41,415 bases of DNA from Coxiellaceae bacterium (GTDB taxonomy: Bacteria > Pseudomonadota > Gammaproteobacteria > Berkiellales > Berkiellaceae): contig CANJXG010000011.1 of NCBI GenBank assembly GCA_947478905.1, positions 1 to 41,415 on the forward strand, written 5' to 3'. Positions within the stretch are counted from its first letter, which is position 1. Each line of letters begins with the position of its first letter. Positions 36,995 through 41,415 of the stretch are shown in pieces. The position numbers and the translations under genes are program-made. The notes beneath the pieces were generated by a model. That model saw nothing but the letters and a program-made list of their open reading frames with translations, searched no databases and was not told where the DNA came from.

Positions 36995-38920
36995 ATGTTA
37001 AACACTGATAATTTTTTTGAGTTCGATCGTTATTTGCAAAAAATAGCAGAGTTAAGGCCTAGCGTGTTATTAGAAGCAATTCATACTGAATATATAGACC
37101 CGCCTATAGTCTTTACTGGGCCTTTTATCTCCTCAATGCAATCTCAGCCTAAAAAGATAACTTCTTATCCTATGCATGTTGCAGCAGCCATGGGGGATAT
37201 TACAACTATTCAAGAGTTACTTAAAACAGGTTTTTTAATTGAGCAACGAGATGAGTTAAATTTAACGCCTTTACAAGTTGCTGCAGTGAGTGGCCAAGCA
37301 GAGGTAGTGAGTTTTTTGATCGCTAAAGGAGCAGATGTTTTCGCTTTAGAGGGCTATAAATTTAATTTAAATGCTTTAGATTTAGCGGTTATGGAAAGTC
37401 GAGCAGCCGTGGTAGAGGTATTAATTACACAAGGGCATGTGTTAGATAAACTCAATGTAGTTGAGATGGCTTATTTATATAATGTTGCTTTTGGGATGGT
37501 CTGGACTTTGGCTCTAAATTGTGATAATACTAAATTGTCTAATCAATTTAATGCAGCTTTGCAAACCTTTGTTGCTATTGTTAATACCCGAGAATTAGCA
37601 TTACTTGAATTTCCAAGTAGTGAAAATAGAAAAAATTCAGAGGTGACAGGAATGCCAGCAACCATTTTAATGGAAGTAGTGGCAAGCCAAGTTGCTAGTA
37701 AAGATCGATATGATATGATTATATCTGAACTCAATAAAATTAATGCACGTGATAGTGCTTACCAAACCTATTTGGATGCTAAATCCGTTTTTCATGTGCT
37801 ACCAGTGCATGGTAATTATACCTTAATGTATCATACACCAGATCAGAGTGTATATTGGAGTAAAATTACAGCAGAGGGGCATTGGGGCAGTTTTACAACG
37901 CCAATGGCATTAAAAATAATTGAAGAATATATTCACAATAAATTACAAGCTAATGAGCTCTCAACAGTGCGCGTTGCTTTTGAATCTTTAGCCGTGATTT
38001 ATAATAATGCTTCTTTATATAGTAAAGAATCGGGCATATTTGCAAATTCTCAAGATGCTTATAATTTATATAGTCAAGGGCAAACTTTATTATTACCCAC
38101 AGGGTGGGATGGACATTTTGTAAATATTATATTAGATCCCATTCATGACTATTTTATAGTAGCAAATTGTGGTATGCGTTTTCATACGTTATCATCTGGG
38201 GCTAATATTTATAAAATCCATAACCCGAATAACGTAACTTCTGAATTAATATATTCTATATTGAATAATACGAAGCAAATTGATTTAGAGCTGGCTTTTA
38301 AATATCAATTAGCTTTGGATAAAGTAGAAGGTTTATGGCAGCCTGATCAGACTTATGGGAATTGTGCTTGGCAAAGCCATGAACCTGCCGTTGAGGCTTT
38401 ACTTTATCTTGATTTTTTAAATCAAGGATGCCAAAATCAGGTTGCTAAATTACTGGCCCATGAAAATTATTTGACATGGGATGCATATCAAACTTTGGTA
38501 CATCTTAAGAATTATTTTAACCATGATCCTGGTTTGGGTATTGAAGCGCTAAGAGATATGTTAGTCTTGAATCATACTAGTTTATTTACAGGAAAAAATA
38601 TTATTCCTGGAGAATATGAGCAAGCTCAATATATCGTGAGTATCTTAATGCAAGATCCCTATAAAAAAGATGTTCATGCTACATTTGATAAAGTTTTAAA
38701 AACAGCCAAACCCGAGTTGTTAACTTTATTTAAAGAGGCAGGTTTTGAGATGAAATATTATAATAAATTAGAAATGTCAGATGTTCTAGATAATCATATT
38801 ATCGATTCTGGTCAATTGATCGCGTTAGATGATTTTTTTAATCCTGAATATGCCGTGCGTCCTTTTCCCGGATTCGAGAGTATTTTAAAAGCAAATGAAT
38901 TTAATTTGGATTGGTGCTAG
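36995..38920 (+). CDS. Ankyrin-repeat protein with putative cysteine-hydrolase-like C-terminal domain, copy 2
   Basis: The 641-residue protein is a tandem paralogue of the preceding gene with an extra N-terminal ~45 residues. Three ankyrin-like units lie at about 58-135 (PMHVAAAMGD, LTPLQVAAVSGQ, LNALDLAVMES). The C-terminal domain keeps the same residues: GWDGHFVNIILDPIHDYFIV (His374) and QTYGNCAWQSH (Cys457), again 83 residues apart, plus VANCGMR and IYKIHNP between. Conservation of this pair while other parts have drifted argues for a working active site or metal site. The last 20 nt overlap the convergent bufC-like gene. Confidence 0.85.
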   Translation: MLNTDNFFEFDRYLQKIAELRPSVLLEAIHTEYIDPPIVFTGPFISSMQSQPKKITSYPMHVAAAMGDITTIQELLKTGFLIEQRDELNLTPLQVAAVSGQAEVVSFLIAKGADVFALEGYKFNLNALDLAVMESRAAVVEVLITQGHVLDKLNVVEMAYLYNVAFGMVWTLALNCDNTKLSNQFNAALQTFVAIVNTRELALLEFPSSENRKNSEVTGMPATILMEVVASQVASKDRYDMIISELNKINARDSAYQTYLDAKSVFHVLPVHGNYTLMYHTPDQSVYWSKITAEGHWGSFTTPMALKIIEEYIHNKLQANELSTVRVAFESLAVIYNNASLYSKESGIFANSQDAYNLYSQGQTLLLPTGWDGHFVNIILDPIHDYFIVANCGMRFHTLSSGANIYKIHNPNNVTSELIYSILNNTKQIDLELAFKYQLALDKVEGLWQPDQTYGNCAWQSHEPAVEALLYLDFLNQGCQNQVAKLLAHENYLTWDAYQTLVHLKNYFNHDPGLGIEALRDMLVLNHTSLFTGKNIIPGEYEQAQYIVSILMQDPYKKDVHATFDKVLKTAKPELLTLFKEAGFEMKYYNKLEMSDVLDNHIIDSGQLIALDDFFNPEYAVRPFPGFESILKANEFNLDWC

Positions 38921-39686
38921 CTTGAGTAATAACCCCTTGTTCAATCCAGTATTGTAAAATGCCTACCGCGGTTGCGGGTACCATATCATATTGATCTTCT
39001 GGCATAATGGCTAGTAAATTTTCACATATATCGCCAAAGTTTTTTCCACACAGAATGCTTTTATAAAATATTTGGTGGGCCGGTGGTAATATTTCAAAAA
39101 AGCTACCCATATTTTTTCGCCAAAAAAGACACGCAATGGCAGTCTTGTTTTGAGGGAGAGGTTCTATGTTTTTCCAAAGAGCAGTGATATCGCATTGGTA
39201 TATTTTATATTGCACACTAGGATGCACGCTGAAAAGTAAATCTCCCCATTGTTCTGCGGGAACCATTTTTAAAGTATTGATATCTAACGTATTTGCATCT
39301 GCTGCATCTAAACAAAAAAGAATAGACCATTCAAAATCGGCTAATTCATGTAAATAGGGATGGTTAGAATAAGGCTTGTTTTGAGCCAAAAATTTAGCAA
39401 AAGAGTGTCCAAAATATCGAACAGAAAAATGATGAGAAGGGTATTGCTTAAGGTATTCTAAACCCGCCTGCTCAAATGCATTTTCACCGAATAAGCGCTC
39501 CATTAAAGCTTCGCATTGAGGGTAGTCCATGGTTAGTGCTTCTAATAAGCGTAAACGATAGCCATGATAATATATTTCTAAATGGCCTATTATTTCTGGA
39601 TGTGCTTCTAGCGTATCACTTAGTATATGGTTGTGAATTTGTGTTTGTAAACTATTTAATTTAGACACAGGCTGGCGTGACCTCAT
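38901..39686 (-). CDS. bufC: BufC/MbnC-like partner protein (DUF2063)
   Basis: The 261-residue protein has the DUF2063 N-terminal helical domain (about 1-100: LQTQIHNHILSD, YYHGYRLRLLEALTMDYPQC, HFSVRYFGHSFAKFL) and a C-terminal domain of MbnC type. In methanobactin and bufferin systems this protein pairs with the DUF692 oxidase and helps bind the precursor peptide. It overlaps the upstream bufB-like gene by 26 nt on the same strand, so the two are translationally coupled. It is convergent with the second ankyrin gene. Confidence 0.85.
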   Translation of the reverse strand: MRSRQPVSKLNSLQTQIHNHILSDTLEAHPEIIGHLEIYYHGYRLRLLEALTMDYPQCEALMERLFGENAFEQAGLEYLKQYPSHHFSVRYFGHSFAKFLAQNKPYSNHPYLHELADFEWSILFCLDAADANTLDINTLKMVPAEQWGDLLFSVHPSVQYKIYQCDITALWKNIEPLPQNKTAIACLFWRKNMGSFFEILPPAHQIFYKSILCGKNFGDICENLLAIMPEDQYDMVPATAVGILQYWIEQGVITQASTNPN

Positions 39687-40509
39687 AGGTTTGCAAAGCG
39701 AGTTTTTTTGCTTGTTCTAATTCTTTTAAAACGATTTCTAAAGGAGGAATGTTAGCATCTCTTTCAATCATGGTAGAAACCTGACCAAAGCGTTTAAGCG
39801 CTTCTACATATAAATCCCATACAGGTTGAATGACATCATGATCATGGGTATCAATAATATAATCCCCCTCATTTAAATGCCCCGCCAAATGAAATTGTTG
39901 AACTCTATTTTTAGGTATCCCTTTTAAATAATCCATAGGATTAAAATTATGATTAAAACTACTAACATATATATTATTAATATCGAGCAGCATTAAACTA
40001 TTTGCTTCTTCGACAATGGTTCTATAAAAATCCCATTCAGTCAATGTTGAGCTTGTATAGGTAATATAACTAGATACATTTTCTATAAGAAGAGGACGTT
40101 CTAAAAAATTTTGAACTTGTTTTATACGAGATACAACATGGTCAATCGTTTCTTGAGTATAAGGCAAAGGTAGAAGATCATGTAAAGAAGTGCCATGGGC
40201 ACCTGTCCAACAGAGGTGATCAGAAATCCAATGTGCATTAACATGTTTGGCAAGATCTTTTACTTGTTGCAAATAATTAAAATCAATAGGATCACAGGAC
40301 CCGATGGATAGAGAAACCCCATGCATTACAATAGGATAGCGTTCTTTAATTTGAGATAAATAATAATGTGGTTTTCCACCAGGAACTAAATAGTTCTCTG
40401 TAATAATTTCAAACCAATCTACTGGTGGATGGGTATCTAATATAGTTTGATAATGTGGAGTTCTTAAACCAAGGCCAAAGCCTAAAAAAGGAAGGTGATG
40501 TATTTTCAA
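39661..40509 (-). CDS. bufB: BufB/MbnB-like multinuclear iron oxidase (DUF692)
   Basis: DUF692 enzymes use iron and O2 to convert Cys residues of a precursor peptide into oxazolone/thioamide (methanobactin) or thiooxazole (bufferin) groups. The 282-residue TIM-barrel protein has the family landmarks LGFGLGLRTPHY, VDWFEIITENYL, MHGVSLSIGS, WISDHLCWTG, LIENVSSY, LLDINNIYVSS, QFHLAGHLNEGDYIIDTHDH and TMIERDANIP, supplying the His/Asp/Glu metal ligands. The start is TTG at 40509 with a weak ribosome site; I keep it because the N-terminus aligns with the family's usual opening. The precursor gene lies upstream and bufC overlaps downstream. Confidence 0.9.
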   Translation of the reverse strand: MKIHHLPFLGFGLGLRTPHYQTILDTHPPVDWFEIITENYLVPGGKPHYYLSQIKERYPIVMHGVSLSIGSCDPIDFNYLQQVKDLAKHVNAHWISDHLCWTGAHGTSLHDLLPLPYTQETIDHVVSRIKQVQNFLERPLLIENVSSYITYTSSTLTEWDFYRTIVEEANSLMLLDINNIYVSSFNHNFNPMDYLKGIPKNRVQQFHLAGHLNEGDYIIDTHDHDVIQPVWDLYVEALKRFGQVSTMIERDANIPPLEIVLKELEQAKKLALQTYEVTPACV

Positions 40510-40521
40510 AGTATTTCTATA

Positions 40522-40559
40522 GTATCAAAAAAAGTATCAAAAAAAGTATCAAAAAAAAA
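40522..40559 (-). repeat. 12-bp tandem repeat (GTATC + A-tract, three copies)
   Basis: GTATC followed by an A-tract recurs at 40522, 40534 and 40546, an exact 12-bp period. On the transcribed minus strand this gives three T-tracts just after the hairpin at 40564-40589 and just before bufB. Confidence 0.7.
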
Positions 40560-40563
40560 TACA

Positions 40564-40589
40564 AATATCCCGGGAGAGCCCGGGATATT
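40564..40589 (-). terminator. Terminator/attenuator hairpin between precursor and bufB
   Basis: AATATCCCGGG (40564-40574) and CCCGGGATATT (40579-40589) form a perfect 11-bp stem with a 4-base loop. In the direction of bufA transcription (minus) it is followed by TGTATTTTTTTTT. It lies 15 bp past the precursor stop. Partial termination here would give much more precursor than enzyme, a common layout in RiPP operons. Confidence 0.8.
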
Positions 40590-40604
40590 AAAGAAGAGCA
40601 GCGC

Positions 40605-40781
40605 TTAGTTACAGCACTCGTCTTTTTTTACTTTTTTGCTTTTGCAGCAATCCATTCCTTTGCAAGAACTTTTTTCACAACATTTTGCAGGCGCTTCTTC
40701 GCAACATGTTCCACAAATTGAAGAACAACCTGTTGCTAATAGAGCAGCTGCACCAGCTGCTAATAATAAACCTATTCTCAT
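40605..40781 (-). CDS. Cysteine-rich RiPP precursor, bufferin-like (58 residues)
   Basis: The product has an N-terminal export signal (MRIGLLLAAGAAALLATGC, residues 1-19) and a short mature part with 11 cysteines in all: 19, 23, 26, 27, 34, 35, 40, 45, 46, 56 and 57. Four are CC pairs, at 26-27, 34-35, 45-46 and 56-57, embedded in Lys/Glu-rich sequence (GTCCEEAPAKCCEKSSC; DCCKSKKVKKDECCN). LLATGC resembles a lipobox though Ala replaces the usual Leu at -3. AGGAG lies 9 nt before ATG 40781. Position ahead of a DUF692/DUF2063 pair marks it as the substrate; the classic bufferin EGKCG core is not seen, APAKCCE being the nearest. A plain metallothionein-like lipoprotein is the alternative. Confidence 0.8.
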   Translation of the reverse strand: MRIGLLLAAGAAALLATGCSSICGTCCEEAPAKCCEKSSCKGMDCCKSKKVKKDECCN

Positions 40782-41234
40782 GATTCCTTGCTCCTAAAAA
40801 ATTAATTAATTTTCGCATATAAGTTATAAACATAGTCTCAGTTTGATAACATATCATTTGTTACTTTTACTAGAGCCTATAAGTATACAATAGCCAAAAA
40901 TTGGCATAGATGACAAGTTTTAATATTAAAAAATAATAAAATCATTAATGTTTTGTTGTTTAGCTTATAAAGAATTCAATTATTTTCTGTATTTTCCGTA
41001 AGTTGTATATTTTTTATATTTTCGATCCTTTTTATTTTTTGTATTTTCTAGATTTTGCTGTATCGCAGGATTATTTTCTAATGTTCCAGTGAATGATAAG
41101 CTTGGTAACAGCAGTTCTCGGTGAATATTTATTTTTCTAAATCACAAAGCAAGCTAGCCAGGTGAACAGCTTTAGTGTAATTGCCCTGAATCTGTTAAAA
41201 TCGACCTGATTTTAGATAGATTCAAGGATCAAGA
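40782..41234. other. Intergenic region between the bufferin-like cluster and a transposase
   Basis: No gene was seen in these 453 bp. On the minus strand TATACT (40887-40882) is a possible -10 for the precursor gene, with TTGTCA at 40916-40911 (spacing of 23 bp, too long for a standard promoter). A small hairpin GCCAA-AAA-TTGGC lies at 40893-40905. About 40970-41085 is T-rich low-complexity DNA. The last ~70 bp before 41235 probably include the IS left end, but I cannot define its terminal repeat from one end. Confidence 0.35.
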
Positions 41235-41415
41235 ATGGCAACTAAAAAACTGAGCTTTAACAGTATTCGTGAAAGCATTTCTTCTTTTTTTCGAAAAATA
41301 CCCGATACACGACAATTATCCAAAGTAATGGTCAACATCCATGATGCATTAATGAGCGGGCTCGCATGCATGTATTTTCAGGATTCTTCTTTATTGCAAT
41401 TTCAAAAACAGCTAC
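41235..41415 (+). CDS. Transposase, N-terminal part (ISNCY-like; cut by window edge)
   Basis: Sixty residues are visible. The stretch GLACMYFQDSSLLQFQKQL is typical of the N-terminal domain of ISNCY/IS4-like DDE transposases, where a similar 'M.FQDPSLL.FQ..L' block precedes the catalytic region. ATG 41235 has AAGGA about 9 nt upstream. Catalytic residues are outside the window, so whether the gene is intact cannot be told. It marks the right flank of the accessory region. Confidence 0.7.
   Translation, partial: MATKKLSFNSIRESISSFFRKIPDTRQLSKVMVNIHDALMSGLACMYFQDSSLLQFQKQL

Noticed and set aside
40455-40721. 88-residue plus-strand ORF over the bufA-bufB gap
   Set aside because: It reads through the hairpin and A-tract repeats and is antisense to the precursor gene, which has a signal peptide and ribosome site.
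40675-40857. 60-residue minus-strand ORF overlapping the precursor in another frame
   Set aside because: It overlaps the 58-residue Cys-rich frame, which has the better start, an export signal and a meaningful location.

Overview
The window reads as a stretch of chromosome from a low-GC, host-associated gammaproteobacterium, most likely a member of the Legionellales (Coxiella, Legionella or 'Berkiella'-like). The reasons are gammaproteobacterial operon order (pyrG-kdsA-eno-ftsB, nlpD-rpoS, pepA-valS, ccmABCDEF), AT-rich codon use, a lysine/alanine-rich histone H1-like protein as in bacteria with a condensed transmission form, ankyrin-repeat proteins, and two families of duplicated, effector-like proteins with no recognisable housekeeping role. 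The placement is inference; no rRNA or tRNA gene was found here.

Layout. 1-570 holds a gene tail, a possible gene fragment and a cluster of palindromic repeats. 570-2027 (minus) is an AAA ATPase with a nuclease-like C-terminus, bounded on its promoter side by a 330-bp element with 121-bp near-perfect inverted arms (2056-2385). 2616-8865 is a tightly packed plus-strand run: pyrG, kdsA, eno, ftsB, yqaA, nlpD, rpoS. Just after rpoS is a short RNA candidate with five GGA motifs, three in hairpin loops (about 8953-9060), the hallmark of RsmY/RsmZ/CsrB-type RNAs that titrate CsrA. 9118-16139 carries argS, a CNNM/CorC-type membrane protein, a YiiX-like cysteine hydrolase, a DMT transporter and rmuC. 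16206-17747 holds phased A-tracts, the H1-like gene and a second RpoS-type sigma factor, followed by ccmA-F (17863-22265). ccmG, ccmH and ccmI are absent from this locus.

22260-28867 has two paralogous membrane proteins of unknown function, about 5 kb apart, with matching promoter blocks; a SNF2 helicase and a SEC-C protein lie between them on the other strand. valS, pepA and an AmpG-like transporter follow. 35163-38920 is a tandem pair of large ankyrin proteins sharing a C-terminal domain with an invariant His...Cys pair (83 residues apart in both), possibly a permuted papain-like hydrolase.

The most exciting region is 38901-40781 (minus): a BufB/MbnB-type (DUF692) and BufC/MbnC-type (DUF2063) pair preceded by an unusually cysteine-rich 58-residue precursor (11 Cys, four CC pairs, export signal) that is separated from the enzymes by a terminator-like hairpin. 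This looks like a ribosomally made, post-translationally modified, copper-binding peptide (bufferin-like) system with an atypical precursor. The window ends in the 5' part of a transposase.

Taken together, two stationary-phase sigma factors, a CsrA-titrating RNA candidate and a histone-like protein suggest a biphasic life cycle; the ankyrin and membrane-protein pairs suggest host interaction; the bufferin-like cluster suggests metal stress, for example copper exposure in a phagosome.
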